A stretch of 64,000 bases of DNA from Allygus modestus. Lineage: Eukaryota; Arthropoda; Insecta; Hemiptera; Cicadellidae. Below the pieces are notes generated by a model, which saw only the letters and a list, made by a program, of their open reading frames with translations, was not told the DNA's origin and ran no database searches. Made by a program: the position numbers and the translations under genes. The DNA lies in the NCBI GenBank assembly GCA_963675035.1, contig OY776111.1, positions 309,895,467 to 309,959,466 of the forward strand. The letters run 5' to 3'. Below, in pieces: positions 17,479-29,022 of this stretch (position 1 is its first letter; every line of letters starts with the position of its first letter).

Positions 17479-18112
17479 ATTTTAAATAGTTTGGATTAAA
17501 ACACAAATTTCAGTTGGCGGCAGTATTTTTCAAAATTTTTTTGACCGTTATGGTGAATTTGGGAAATGTAAGTGTAATTTATTAAAACACTTGCCTACAA
17601 CAATAACATATCTAAATTTTAAACAAATCGGACAGTAAACACCAAAGATAGTTTTTTAGAATTTGAAAATTAATTTTAAAAAATATAGAGGAGGGATGGG
17701 GATGGGGACAATATATTTAATATAGGCAAGGGTTGGACAATAGTATAGGCTAACAAGGAAACTTGTGTAGGGCGGGAGCTGGCGTTGGCGCAAAAACGGC
17801 TCCCCATAAGAATAACATGGGGAAAAAGCGCCGGAAGTGATGCCTCTTTGCTGTTTACCCACTACTACACAATAACTTCTAAGTTGTTTACATGTGTTGT
17901 TTATTTAGTGTGGAGTTATTTTTGAACTCGTGGATTTCTGCAAAGGATGTATTAAAATTAATGCAAATTTTAAATGGGGGAAAATAAGGCAGGGGCCAAA
18001 AAGAAAATTTGTGTAGGGTAGGATCGGGCGTCGGTCCAAAAACTGATCCCCATAAGAATAACATGGGAAAAAAGCGCCGGAAGTGATGCCTCTTTGTGGT
18101 TTCTCCACTACT
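17442..18112 (+). repeat. Polinton right terminal inverted repeat (671 bp)
   Basis: Inverted copy of 6058-6731. It includes the last 37 nt of the integrase gene and a second, non-coding copy of that coding end near 17923-17950. The nested terminal motif occurs ending at 17866 and at 18112, exactly 246 bp apart as on the left. CCATAAGAATAACATGG is at 17804-17820 and 18050-18066. Confidence 0.9.
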
Positions 18113-18118
18113 ATGGTT
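18113..18118 (+). repeat. Polinton target-site duplication, right (ATGGTT)
   Basis: Follows the terminal CT at 18112 and is identical to 6052-6057. Confidence 0.95.
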
Positions 18119-18985
18119 GATAGCTGATTTTTACATAAAAACATTTTACCAGTAACAACCATTGTATATTGTATGAATAATATAGGTCAGTGTAGTTGTG
18201 TGGTAAATAAACGATTACATTTTCGAAAGAAAAATTTCAAAGGTTCATTTGACAATAAGTTTTAAATAAAAGTGATTGCAACACTGAAATGCAATTCGCG
18301 CACCTTGATGCTCGATATGCAGCAGCTACCGTACCACCGCAGCGCCTGCTGGCTGCATCTTTAGGTAAAAAATATTTCACTTCTGGTTACTGGTACCAAA
18401 TTTTGCACATTGTATCTTCATCCAACTAGCTTTTATAGAAACACTCTCTCAGAGCTCCCTAACACCCTGTGACGTCATCAAGATGGCGGAAGAAACATTA
18501 CAGGGTATGCTTTAAACGTTAATAACTCCTATACCTGTTGCTTGATTTCGACTTTTAAGGAATTATTTTAAAGAAAACGAATCTAACTACGATAAATTAT
18601 ATTTTTTTAAATTTGTATATGTATACTTTTGAATATGACCCATTTTGTACATATACATTCATTTGGATTTGAAGCCGTTTACACTGTAACTTATGAACTA
18701 ACCCTTCGATTGTGAATTAAAATAGTATCATCATTTAAGACAGTGTTTTATGTTACGATTTCAAAAACCAGAAATTTTGTATCAGGGGAAAGGGGTTTTT
18801 ATTGTGTTTTAATTAGATTTAAAATAAACTTTGTATATATTTTATTAATATTTTTAAAACACAGTTTTGGCTTACCGTACATTTTTCACCTTCCTCCCTT
18901 CACAATCGTCAACACTGGAAAGTCGTCAATTCAAGGTCAATTCTGGGTTCTATGATTGTTGATAGTTAGTATGTATGTATTTTTC
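18113..18985 (+). repeat. Arm repeat P, middle segment
   Basis: Continues the repeat interrupted at 6057. It is collinear with 54508-55054 and then 56080-56400 of the left palindrome arm. Landmarks are GTTGATAGCTGATTTTTACA, CTCTCTCAGAGCTCCC and CCTCCCTTCACAATCG. At about 18661 the sequence runs ACATTC-ATTTGG without the 1-kb HINE-like insertion present at this point in both palindrome arms, so it preserves an empty site. Confidence 0.85.
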
Positions 18986-19479
18986 AGTGTCGTATAGCGA
19001 GCAGGGTTTTAGAGCCTATTGGTTCGACAGTTGTGATCTTAAAAAAATAATTTATATTATAATATGGCTTATTTAATAGACAAGTTTTTTTTAGTTTGTG
19101 AATTTGTTGTTGTTGTTGATGGATTTGAGATTACGTGGGAGCAAGTTGAATAGTATTACCCCTTTGAAAGGGAGCGTTTTGCTGATTTTTTGAGTCTATG
19201 TTGATCCAGATTTAAGTTAGTCCCTGATATAATATTGTATTTGGATGCATTTTTTCTGGATTGAAATTGGTTTAATTTTGTTATGGTTATGGTATCGAGG
19301 ATATATAAGGATACTGTGTTTAATGAAGAGTGGCTTGCAGTGTTATTGGAAGTGAGCTCTGTCGATTATTCAAATGGCCTTTTGTTTTAGCAAGAAGATT
19401 TTTGGCCGATGAGTATCGCTGTCTCCTCTCAAGGATATAATTTAAAATCTCAAAGTGCATCTCAAAATGCAAAGTGCAT
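18986..19479. other. No clear gene; insertion within arm repeat P
   Basis: This DNA and the following reverse-transcriptase fragment separate two parts of arm repeat P that are adjacent in the palindrome arms. It may hold decayed downstream parts of the same non-LTR element, but I cannot read a continuous protein. Confidence 0.45.
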
Positions 19480-19985
19480 TAAGAGTGCATGGTAAGCCAT
19501 TTTTGCAATAGTAATAGATAGGTCAGGGATTTCTCTAATTCTCATCACTGCAAACAGAGAAGTTGATTGTATTTTGTGAAGGTTTTCGAGGTGTGGTTGT
19601 TAATTTAAATTTTCACCAATGTTATACCAAGAAGTTTTGTAGTTCTTAACTTTAATATGGTACTGTTGTTGTTGAGGTGGTTGGAGTGTCTTCGTAGATG
19701 TGGAGTTGGTGGAGAAATTAACATTGATTGTTTTGGATTTCTTGATGGTTAGGTTCATGTTCTGGCAGATGTTACTGGCTATCTGTAGGGTTTCTATTTG
19801 ATTTTTGCTTGGTGATTTGGGTATGGTAACAATTGTGTCGTCAGCGGACATATAATACATTATTATTTTTTGGATGGAGTGTAGGGCAGGCGTTGATGAA
19901 TGCTACGAAAAATAGTGGTCCAAGAACCGACCATTGAGAGATTCCGGTGGTGATATATATTTGAGTTTGGATCTTGATTTGATTT
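19480..19985 (-). pseudogene. Non-LTR retrotransposon reverse transcriptase fragment
   Basis: On the minus strand, reading from about 19985 downwards, a segment with GISQWSVLGPLFF resembles the conserved 'GxPQGSxLGPxLF' motif. After a frameshift it is followed by a YADD-like catalytic box mutated to YMSADDTIVTI (near 19845) and NICQNMNLTIKKSKT, the usual follow-on of the palm. Later parts are unreadable. It is a 5'-truncated, frame-shifted LINE remnant inserted into arm repeat P. Confidence 0.6.
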
Positions 19986-20006
19986 TTGTGTTATTTAGGT
20001 AGTTAT

Positions 20007-20165
20007 TAGACACTTTTTTAGAGCATAACAAACTAAATAATTTAGTATTTTATTACCTAGGTTAAATGGTTGTGGATAAAATGTAAAAAATTTTTAAAAA
20101 AATCCCCATGTTAATCTTATGGGGTAAAGAGTTTAGATTGTTCACAATAAGTGTTAAGAAGAGTA
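20007..20165 (+). repeat. Arm repeat P, inner segment
   Basis: AGAGCATAACAAACTAAATA and the following text match 56543-56697 in the left palindrome arm, diverged to roughly 75-80 percent by eye. In the copy here an internal stretch reads CCATGTTAATCTTATGG, close to the 17-bp motif found in other families. Confidence 0.65.
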
Positions 20166-20237
20166 CCCATTAGTAGGGTATAATAGCCGATTCTGCATGT
20201 GGTGGGTAAGGTGGGTGAAAAATTTGCATAATTCCCT

Positions 20238-20460
20238 CCCCCCGCAAATATTTTTGCAAACCTTTTTTGCGAACTTTATTGCGAATTTTTTTGCGGATTT
20301 TTTCGCGGATTTTTTTCACGAATTTTGTCGCAAATTTTTTTCCGCACTTTTTTCGCGGATTTTTTTGCGAACTTTTTGCATTTTTTTGCGGATTTTTTTT
20401 TCAAATTTTGTTTTGTTCGCGATTTTTTTTGTGATTTTTTTCAGATTTTTTTACTCTAAT
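20238..20460. repeat. T-rich low-complexity tract (TTTTTTGCGGA-type)
   Basis: About fifteen imperfect repeats of a 12-15-bp unit such as TTTTTTCGCGGAT or TTTTTTGCGAAC. It translates into a Phe-rich string in one frame, which is a consequence of the repeat and not a gene. Confidence 0.75.
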
Positions 20461-20569
20461 TAATATTTATATGTTTATCTACCATGTGTAAGTAGAGTAG
20501 TTGTGCATCAACGTAACTAGAGTATTTGTGCATAATTAAATGTAATTATAAAAAAAAATTTTAAAAATC

Positions 20570-21030
20570 CCCCGACCCCCATGACAATGATTGATGATAG
20601 TGACTTTGTGACAAAGGACCCCCCCAGACAGAGGGTCAAATTTATTACCATATAGCTCCGGCCAACATGACAGTGATCGATGATAATGTCTTTGGGACCC
20701 CCCAGTCAGAGGGTCAAATTTATTGCCGGATAGCAATCACCATTAGACCCTTCTCCGAATTTTATTATACTGGGTAAGTTATTGCCCAGCAGGTGGCCTT
20801 TAACGATGGAACCTTCTCCGACATTGATTTATGATAATGTTCTACACACAAAGGTTACATTCCCAGACGTGGGGTTGTTTTTATAACCATGTCATTTCGT
20901 TAACAAAACACCCTTGTCAGAATGCTATTATAGTAGGGTTTATTAACGACGCACCTGTGTTGCGGATTCACACCAACATTCCCAGACGTGGGGTTGTTAG
21001 GATCCTTCTCCGAATTAATTAGACAAGGGT
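20570..21030. repeat. Degenerate repeats with AGAGGGTCAAATTTATT
   Basis: AGAGGGTCAAATTTATT occurs near 20632 and 20708 in units of about 75 bp. CATTCCCAGACGTGGGGTTG occurs near 20860 and 20980, and CCTTCTCCGA near 20749, 20812 and 21004. These look like remnants of two interleaved tandem families. No gene is visible. Confidence 0.6.
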
Positions 21031-21272
21031 ATTTGTCAAAAATTGCGATGCAGCTGCATCAACCCATGGGAAACATTCCGTCGATAGCTTCCCAGACTGA
21101 GGGTGGTTTTTCTGTAACACCTGCGTCCGCCATTGGGAACCAACACACAAGGCGCTTCCAACAAAACTGACGACATAGATTACTAGCTCATTCTTAGTCT
21201 GAACACCATAGTGTACAGTTGTGCTACAGTTTTGCTCCGATTCTGTGTGCCATTCTCCTTGGATTATTAAAC

Positions 21273-22165
21273 GTAAGTAACATTCATTCTTCTGATTATT
21301 AGTTGTAATCTACAAGAATATTAAATTTTATGAATCATTTTTATTAGAATGTTATTATATTATACATGATGTAATATTGTTTATATTATATTTTATAACA
21401 ATGTCAGAGATCATCACAATAAGTACTAATGAGGATTATATTGTAAAATATCTAAAAACGCACAAGAATATTAAATTGTATAAATCATTTTTATAATAAT
21501 GTTATTATATTAATCATAATGTAACATTCTTTACGTACTTATTATAACAATGGTAGAAATAATCTTAATAAACACTAATGAGGAATATATATCGATAATG
21601 CTACAAATATATAAATGATTTTTAATTATTTAATCAATATTGTTTTAGACTTCATCATAAAAACTCAAATAATTTATATTATCTTAAAATGTTAACATCA
21701 TGCTAGAGAAACAATCTTGAATATCACAATATATAAATCATTTTTATAAGTCTGTTATACTATTCATTATGTAATATGCTTTATATACTATATAATAAGA
21801 ATATCAGAGATCATCACAATAAGAACTAATGATGATTATATTGTAAAATATCCAAAAATTGCAAAAGAATATTAAATTTTATAAATCATTTTTATAAGAA
21901 TGTTACTTATATTAATCATTGTGTAATATTCTTTACATAGTTTTTATAACAAGGATACAAATTATCTCAATAATCGCTAATGAGGATTATGTATAGATAA
22001 TGCTCCAAATATATAAATGATTTTAAGATATTGTAAAACCAAACAACATCCTCTATAATTCCATTTAATATTTTGTGTGTAATTTTCATAATCCCCCAAC
22101 TTCCTTTCATCAATCTTTTATATTTTTCTTTACAAATCTTCATAATTTTTTATGTTCTGTTTCAG
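21273..22165 (+). other. 5' intron of the second PolB-type gene
   Basis: A strong donor (AAAC|GTAAGT at 21273) and a strong acceptor (TTCTGTTTCAG ending at 22165) bracket 893 nt that contain a tandem array. The acceptor lies 3 nt before the ATG of the zinc-finger exon, which fits an intron in the 5' leader. Confidence 0.6.
21300..22040. repeat. AT-rich tandem array (about 150-280-bp units)
   Basis: At least four imperfect copies of a block with AGAATATTAAATT, AAATCATTTTTATAA, a GTTATTATATTA segment and AATCATAATGTAA-like text, followed by CACAATAAGTACTAATGAGG. Spacing is irregular. It lies in the 5' intron of the second PolB-type gene. Confidence 0.75.
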
Positions 22166-22168
22166 ATC

Positions 22169-22393
22169 ATGAACGTTGACCGTCCATTTTCATGCGCCAT
22201 ATGCGGATTGGCGTATCGCCTAAAGCAACATCTTGTACGCCACGCTCGTACGACGCATGGTGGCGACCGTTTCGTCTGCCCTGAGCCTGAGTGTGAACTA
22301 CGATTTGGCAGAGCCGACGCCCTCCATCGTCACATCGTCACCATTCACCGCCCCATACCTCTCCAGCCTCAGAATCCTGCTTTCCCAGACTCG
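22169..22393 (+). CDS. Second PolB-type gene, first coding exon (two C2H2 fingers)
   Basis: A 75-codon exon starting MNVDRPFSCAICG, with two C2H2 fingers: CAIC...H...H (about residues 9-30) and CPEPEC...H...H (about 39-60). It is bounded by an acceptor just upstream of the ATG and by a donor TCG|GTTAGT. Polinton-type polymerases in arthropods often begin with such fingers; compare the 1156-aa enzyme at 7539. The frame does not join cleanly to the next exon (phase differs by one), so the gene is probably decayed or a splice site is misjudged. Confidence 0.6.
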
Positions 22394-22652
22394 GTTAGTA
22401 TTATCATTAATCATTTAGGTAGATTAGAACTTTGAAGGAGGAGCATGAATACTCATTATATATGATTCTTCAAATCAATATATGCATTGAAAGGTTTGTA
22501 TAATAGTTGTACTAATAATTCATGTTGTTGATTTAGATATTGCTACAACGCTGAGAGCCAGCCCCGTTTACAAATTTAAAGGGAGAGTATAAATGTTCAA
22601 ATAATATGTATTGAAATGGTTTATATTAGTTGTACTAACGTTGATTTTTCAG

Positions 22653-22736
22653 ATATTGCTGCACCGCCAAGAGCCGACCCCATCAACGATCCAACCTGGT
22701 TCCCGCCCAGACACTCAACGAAGCCCCCCCTGAGAG
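22653..22736 (+). CDS. Second PolB-type gene, possible linker exon
   Basis: Eighty-four nt between a good acceptor (GATTTTTCAG) and a good donor (GAGAG|GTAAG). In the phase that joins to the exon at 23350 it codes a Pro-rich linker with INDPTWFPPRHS. A related block occurs 110 nt upstream (about 22541-22595), apparently a duplicated, decayed exon. Confidence 0.45.
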
Positions 22737-22779
22737 GTAAGAATCATTTAGTGTTAGTAGTAGTACTTGTAAAAAATTG

Positions 22780-23110
22780 ATTTATTTATAACATTAAAAG
22801 CAATATGTATCACATTAAAAACAACATGTATCACATTAAAAACAACATGCATCACATTAAAGCAAATAATCTTTCAGTACTAGTAGTAGTATTTGTAAAA
22901 AATTGATTTATTTATAACATTAAAAACAATATGTATCACACAAAAACAGTATGTATAAAAATAAAGCAAATAATCTTTCCGTACTAAAGAGCTTTTTAAA
23001 TCATTAAAAGATGAAATAAAGTAGCGGTATTTTTTGTAAAACTTGATTTATAACGTGTATCACATTAAAGCAAATAATCAGTACCAGAAGTACATTATAA
23101 ATCTTTTAAT
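22780..23110. repeat. Intronic repeats with ATCACATTAAA
   Basis: Several copies of ACATTAAAAACAACATGTATC and of GCAAATAATCTTTC..AGTAC text within an intron. It is AT-rich and not coding. Confidence 0.65.
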
Positions 23111-23242
23111 GAAAATAAAAATCTTTTAATCTTTTAATAAAAATATTCATTTTCACTATTACATTTAGTTTGTTTTATATCACTTTAACATGAAATATCT
23201 AAATTAATCTCATTGATGTAAATAATCTTTAGTTTACCAAAA

Positions 23243-23249
23243 ACATATA

Positions 23250-23325
<76 letters not shown>
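23243..23325. repeat. TA microsatellite
   Basis: About forty TA dinucleotides with one small interruption, in the intron before the exon at 23350. Confidence 0.95.
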
Positions 23326-23327
<2 letters not shown>

Positions 23328-23349
23328 GAGGTTTTGTCTATCTTTCCAG

Positions 23350-26120
23350 AGTTCCAATGTGTTCGATGCGGCAAAGCCTTTTCGAGGAAGGACGCACTAG
23401 CTCGGCACATGCGGTATGCTTGCCGGGGGCGTCAGGAGCGGGCGGTCCTAGTGGATACAGCAGTTGCCGGGCCCAGCGGACTTCAGCAACCATCACCTGC
23501 GTCTTCTTCATCAGCTGACAGTGACGATGAAGCTGGACCACCAATAATTCCTGGGGACATGGCTCCTATCGGCTTTGAGGAGTGCCAGACGGCATTCAGT
23601 GGGCGATTGAAATCATACAGTCTCATTGATCCCGCGGATCAAACCGTCTCTTTGATGGAATTCCTCAGTACAGTGCGGGTGCAGGTAATTACACACATGC
23701 GACGCGTATTATAGCAGGTAAATGCCATCAAAGTACAGTTGTGGGTAGTCTGCCAATTCGCGAACGTACATGGCAAATCTTGTGAGCGGAACTTTAAAAC
23801 CTAATACGTTTCCCTTTTCCAAACCTCAGACTTGGAGGAAATATGCCAGCAATTCCTACAGACAATTATGTTAGAAAAGGAGACGTGTGAATTGAAGGGT
23901 TTGGGATGGAGCTTTGTTAGGGTGGTAGAAACAGAAGTGAGAGTAGATGTATACAACCCTCTCAGAGGTAGCTCCTTCATCCCGCTGCCGCAAGATATCG
24001 CCATGAAAAAGCTGTGGTTAATGTGCTGAACGATGCGGATGAACGATGTTTAGAATATTCAATCCTATCTAAATTCATTATAGATCCCTTTAGTTCAGCT
24101 CAGAGCTCATAATTTTACTGCAGAGCTCCAAGCCCAAAACAATTTCAATTTTGACAATCTCACCTTTCCAGTCACGTTCGAGCGCAATAACCGCGGTGTA
24201 AGCGTTAATGTGTATGGTCTGGATAAGAAGAAGAAGAAGAGGAATGACACCATTCAAGAAGTTGAACATATTGTCTATCCTCTTAGCGTCGTGGATCAAG
24301 AGATACCCAACCACTTCGACCATCTGTTCCTGACCAATGAGAGGACATCCCACTATGCTCTGATAAATAGTTTTGAGAGGTTGGTATCTAGTCAGTTGAC
24401 TCGTCGAGGATATCAATTGTTCATGTGCAAGAGATGCTTCGCATATTTCGACAATCAATCAACTAGGTTAGGCCTCAGGGGAGATGAGCGCCTGGAAGAA
24501 CATCAGTGCTACTGTTCAACCCATGCTCCTTTGAGAACGGATGTAGCAGAAGAGAAGGAGATTCGTTTTCAACACTTTCAGCTTACTCAAAGAACGCGAT
24601 TCACCATTTATGCGGATTTTGAGTGCGCCATTGTGCCACATGAGGCCAAACAACCTCTCAATATGATTCCCAGCCTGGGACACAGCAACCGCCAGAGTAG
24701 GACAACAGCATAGTGCAGTTGAGCCAAGCAACGTCAGGAATATCCATATACCATACGCTTACACGTTCGCGATGACCACAGAAACGCCGATGATGGAGAC
24801 TGTAACGACGAAGATACAGAACCCAACACCTTCTCCAAACTCCGCTTGTACAGAGGCAAGGATGCGACACAGCATTTTATTAAATCAGAACGGGATGACG
24901 TGCAGAAGATTGGACAAATGTTATACGGTCGACGTAAACAAAGTGATCCCCCACAGTTGACAGAACAAGAGGAGTTGTCATTTCAACAATCATCTGTGTG
25001 CCACATTTGCAAAAAGAACATCGTTGAAAATGTTGGTGACAATGATGTCAAGGTGAGGGATCACCAACACTCGCCTCCGTACAAGTACAGAGGAGCTGCA
25101 CATCGGTCCTGCAATCTCCGCTTCAAGGAACAAGAAACCGTCAACATGTACCTCCACAATTTGTCAAACTACGATGCTCACTTCATCGTGAGAGAGCTCG
25201 CAGTTGACAAAGGAGACATTGATATACTCGCTAATACTGAGGAGAAGTACATTACCTTCTCCAAATGCTTTCAGTATCCCGGCACGGGCCGGCGGAATAG
25301 AATTAAATTACAGTTTGTAGATTCACATAGGTTAATGGGTAAGTCATTGGCAACATTGGCTTCTATTCTGCCGGCCGATAAAATGACAATCACACGAGCT
25401 CGATACGCTAATCAGGAAGAGTTTAACATTTTGCGCCGGAAAAGAATATTTCCTTACGAACACATCACATCGATAGAGGTACTTGATGATGATTCATTAC
25501 CACCAATTGCAGTTTTTGGAGATGCTGTTGAAAATGAGGATTATGCTCACGCCAAACGCGTCTGGACCAAGTTCGGTTGTACAACCCTCGGAAAATATGC
25601 CGACATATACCTTCAGAGAGACGTCCTACTGTTGGCAAATGTGTTCGAGGGTTTTAGGGATATGTGTTTGACGCATTACAACTTGGATCCAGCACATTAC
25701 CTTACGCTACCATCATACGCTTGGGACGTGATGCTGTTCAAGACCGGCGTGGTCCTCGATACCCTACAGGACATTGACCAGTATTTGTTTTTCGAGAAGG
25801 GTATTACAGGTGGACTTACCCAGTGCGTTACTCGACACGTCGTCGCCAATAATAAATTTACAAGAGAAGATGGCGGTGACCGAGACGGTCAGAGCGCATC
25901 AGCGAGTAGCGTCAAGAATTATAATGATACATACTTGATGTATTACGACGCTAATAACCTATACGGGTGGGCAATGTCCGAGCCACTCCCATATGCTAAC
26001 TTTGAGTGGTTATCACGTTCGGAATGCGACGACTTGGACATCATAAACCTTCCGGCAGACGGTGAATATGGCTGCGTTTTGGAGGTGGACCTGGAATATC
26101 CCAGAGATCAGGCCCTCCAT
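23350..26120 (+). pseudogene. Second Polinton/adintovirus-type PolB, decayed and truncated
   Basis: An exon at 23350-23684 begins with a C2H2 finger (FQCVRCGKAF) and ends at a GT donor with SLMEFLSTVRVQ. The next exon starts after CCTCAG at 23829. Then broken frames carry the conserved polymerase N-region (RVDVYNPLRGSSFIPLP), Exo I YADFECAI (near 24610), an inserted Cys/His cluster CHICKKN (near 25000), Exo II HNLSNYDAHF, Exo III DVLLLANVFEGF (near 25625) and motif A YDANNLYGWAMSEPLPY (near 25945). Several frameshifts and a stop occur before 24850. The gene ends abruptly near 26120 where Copia sequence begins, so motifs B and C are missing. It is a different polymerase lineage from the one at 7539. 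No capsid gene of this element is visible. Confidence 0.8.
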
Positions 26121-26134
26121 GACAAACAAGAAAC

Positions 26135-26996
26135 ACGTCAGTGAATTAATTCAACAAGATCTTGGTATCCTGGTTGACTTGAACAATGAAACATGTCAAG
26201 GCTGTATGTATGGGAAATTTCATAGACTTCCGTTTGGGGAAAGAGCTCGCTCCAGTATTCCTGGTGAAATCATCCATTCAGATGTTTGTGGACCATTCCA
26301 GGTTCCTTCCTACCAAGGTTCAAAATATTTTGTGTTATTCAAAAATGACTTTTCTCGATTTAGGTATATTTATTGCATAAGACAAACATTTGATGTTGCT
26401 TCTGCTATTAAAAGATTTTTAGCTGAAGCTGAAACTGCAGGACATGTTGTTAAACAGTTTTCTTGTGACAACGGGGGTGAATTTAATAATAAGGAAGTAA
26501 GGGAAATCTTTCAAAATAAGGGTATAAGACAAGTTTTCACCATGCCATACACACCACAACAAAATGGTTCAAGTGAAAGAGAGAACAGGACTATTGTAGA
26601 AATGGCTAGATGTATGTTTCATTCACAAGAAAATTGTCCTCAAAAGTTGTGGGCTGAATTTGTGACGACAGCTGTTTATATTTAAACAGAACAGGCCCAA
26701 CAACAGTGAAGGGAAAATCTCCTTATGAGCTATGGTATAGAGTTAAGCCCAATATTCACCATTTCAGGATCGTTGGTTGTAAATGTTTTGTTCACATACC
26801 AAAAGAGGTTAGGAAGAAAATGGATTCAAAAGCTGAGGAAGTAGTTTTAATTGGATTTGAAGACAATGGCTATAGGATTTGGAGTCAAAAGTCTAACAAA
26901 CTTATTAGATCTAGAGATGTCGTATTTAATGAAATCCCTCTTTATGTGCACAAATCCAACGTTCAAAATTTTAAAATGACTGAGCAACGTAAATAA
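26135..26996 (+). pseudogene. Copia integrase region
   Basis: Begins in the zinc-binding segment (CQGCMYGKFHRLPF), then HSDVCGPF (first Asp), CDNGGEF (second Asp) and NGSSERENRT (Glu). The frame breaks near 26684 by a missing base and continues with VKGKSPYELWYRV and GFEDNGYRIW to about 26996. A charged, poorly conserved linker follows to 27240. Confidence 0.85.
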
Positions 26997-27259
26997 AAGA
27001 ACTGCTGTGACAAAAGTACTCAGACATCAGAGCTAAAAGAGAGTAAAAACACAAGCGAACAGGAAGAATCAGAACAGTTCGAAGAAAGTAAAAAACATCA
27101 AAATGAAACTGAAGAGTCAGAACAGTTTGAAGAAAGTAAACAACATCAAAAGGAAACTGAAGAGTTTGATGGATCTGAACAGCCTATGAAACTTAGGGAA
27201 AGAACTACAATTAAACAACCTTCAAAACTTCTGGACTATGTGGCACTTGCTGAAGTCAT

Positions 27260-28240
27260 GTGCTCGGATCATCTTACTCCTCAAACTTATTCGCAAGCAA
27301 TGATGAGTTCTGATGCATCAGCTTGGAAAATGCTATGCAAGAGGAAATTGCGTCTTTAAAGGAAAGGGGTGTTTGGGAATTGACAGAATTGCCTGAAGGT
27401 AAGGTAGCGTTACCATGTAAATGGTTATATAAACTAAAATTGCACCCAGATGGTTCAGTAGACCAGTTCAAAGCAAGGCTTGTAGCTAAGGGTTTCAGCC
27501 AAAGGAAAGGTGAAGATTTTAATGAAATTTTCAGCCCCGTTGCAAGAATGGGAACAGTGAGATCAGTTTTAAGTATTGCAGCGAGTGAGAAGATGGCGCT
27601 AAAACAATTTGATGTCACAACTGCATTTCTTTATGGTGACTTAAAAGAAAAAAAATTATATGAACCAACCAGAGGGTTATGAAGATGGATCTGGTCGTTA
27701 TTGCAAGTTGAAGAAAAGCTTTATGGGTTAAAACAAGCATCCCGTTGTTGGAATGAAAAGTTCAGTAATTGCTTGAAACAAAATGGATTTGTTAATAGTA
27801 CAGCGGACCCATGTCTATTCCACAAACTTGAAAATATGATGAAAGGAATAGTAATTTTGTATGTTGATGGTGGATTGATCGCAGCCACTCAGGAATCTGA
27901 AATAAACAAATTTTTTGAGGTAATAAGTCAAGAGTTTCACATAAAAACAATGAATGCATCACATTTTTTGGGCCTACAAATATTTAAAAATAAGGATGGT
28001 TCTATTTCTGTGAATCAAGCAAGTTACACTAAAAGGTTACTAAGTAGATTTAATATGGAAGATTGCAATGCTGGGGAAACTCCAATCGGTCTTGAAAATA
28101 TGAATATAGGTAAAGTTGATGAACCAAACAAAGAAGATCCAAAGGTCCCTTATAGAGAGGCAGTAGGTAGGAGCTCTTATGTATTTGTGTTGTGGTACCA
28201 GACCAGATATAGCATTTGCCATTTCATATGTATCTAGATT
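27260..28240 (+). pseudogene. Copia reverse transcriptase region
   Basis: RVT_2-type polymerase with NAMQEEIASLKERGVWEL, KQFDVTTAFLYGDL (catalytic Asp of motif A), KLYGLKQASRCW and a catalytic box that reads YVDGG instead of YVDD (27860-27874). The frame shifts near 27326, 27665 and 28190. The loss of the second Asp would by itself inactivate the enzyme. Confidence 0.85.
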
Positions 28241-28814
28241 TTTGGACAGTCATACTTCAGAACACTGGAACATAGTGAAACGCATCATGCGATATTTAAA
28301 AGGGACAGCTGATTTTGCTATAAAATACAGTCAACAACCTGAAGAAGGAAGAAAACTTAATGTCTACAGTGATGCTGACTTTGCAGGTGATATAAACACG
28401 AGAAGATCTACAACTGGGGTCATATGTTTTTATGCTGGTGGACCAGTGAGCTGGTTTAGCCAGAAACAGTCATCAATAGCCATCTCAACAACAGAAGCAG
28501 AAATCGTTGCGGCAAGTGAAGCAACTAGGGAAACTGTGTGGCTTGGCAGATTATTTCAAGATATGACAACAGTTAAGGGAAAGCCTATAATACATGTTGA
28601 CAATGAAGCTGCTGTTCGTTTGGCCAAAAATCCAGAGTTTCATAAGAGAACAAAACACATTGAAATTAGACATTTTTATGTACGTGAAAAGGTTTTAGAT
28701 GGCAGTGTAGAAATTGTAAGAATTTCATCTGAAGAACAAATTGCAGACATGCTGACAAAACCTCTTGGAGCTAAACGACATATATTGCTGAGCCAGAAAA
28801 TTGGACTATGCTGA
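28227..28814 (+). pseudogene. Copia RNase H region, first copy
   Basis: SDADFAGDINTRRSTTG, SIAISTTEAEIVAASEA, HVDNEAAVRLAKNPEFH and ADMLTKPLG mark the Copia-type RNase H, uninterrupted to its stop. It is repeated at 29023-29610 by a tandem duplication. Confidence 0.85.
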
Positions 28815-28862
28815 TTTTAGGAAACTTGATCGTTTTTCTACGTGAACAAAAAGGGGAAATAT

Positions 28863-29022
28863 TGAGGTATTTTGTTTTCTGTAGAAAAACAATCACCTGA
28901 GTTCATAATGTTTCTGTACCACATGTTTTTATATTAAAAGTTAATGTTTACAGTTTGTTAGTTTACAATGTTATTGTTGAATAAAGAAGTTGTTTTTTGT
29001 CTCAGATTATTTTATAAGTAAT
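28863..29022 (+). repeat. Copia partial 3' LTR
   Basis: Starts TGAGGTATTTTG immediately after the polypurine tract and contains AATAAA near 28981. It stops about 35 nt after that signal, near where an RNA 3' end would lie, without a recognisable LTR end (CA). A second identical copy lies at 29659-29818. Confidence 0.65.

Larger units (their letters stand above)
6058..18112 (+). mobile_element. Complete Polinton/Maverick element, 12,055 bp
   Basis: Bounded by 674/671-bp terminal inverted repeats that start AG and end CT, flanked by a perfect 6-bp target duplication, and absent from two paralogous copies of its target. It encodes the full Polinton set: PolB, packaging ATPase, adenain-like protease, penton and major capsid proteins and a chromodomain integrase, plus a PLA2-like protein, a DUF8207-like protein and a fibre-like protein. 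No main frame shows a stop or frameshift. Genes other than the ATPase run rightwards. Polintons are integrated relatives of adintoviruses and share the adenovirus-type virion module, so this copy may be able to form particles. That is an inference. It is young enough for the terminal repeats to remain nearly identical. Confidence 0.95.
26121..29022 (+). mobile_element. Copia (Ty1/copia) retrotransposon, 5'-truncated
   Basis: Integrase, reverse transcriptase and RNase H follow in the Copia order, then a polypurine tract (AAAAAGGGGAAAT, 28849-28861) and a partial 3' LTR. The 5' LTR, gag and protease are missing; the element starts within the integrase region, fused directly to a polymerase gene. 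At least four frameshifts and a changed catalytic box make it inactive. Confidence 0.85.

Noticed and set aside
20197..20463. Phe-rich 88-codon frame
   Set aside because: Translation of the T-rich 12-15-bp repeat; hydrophobicity follows from TTT codons.
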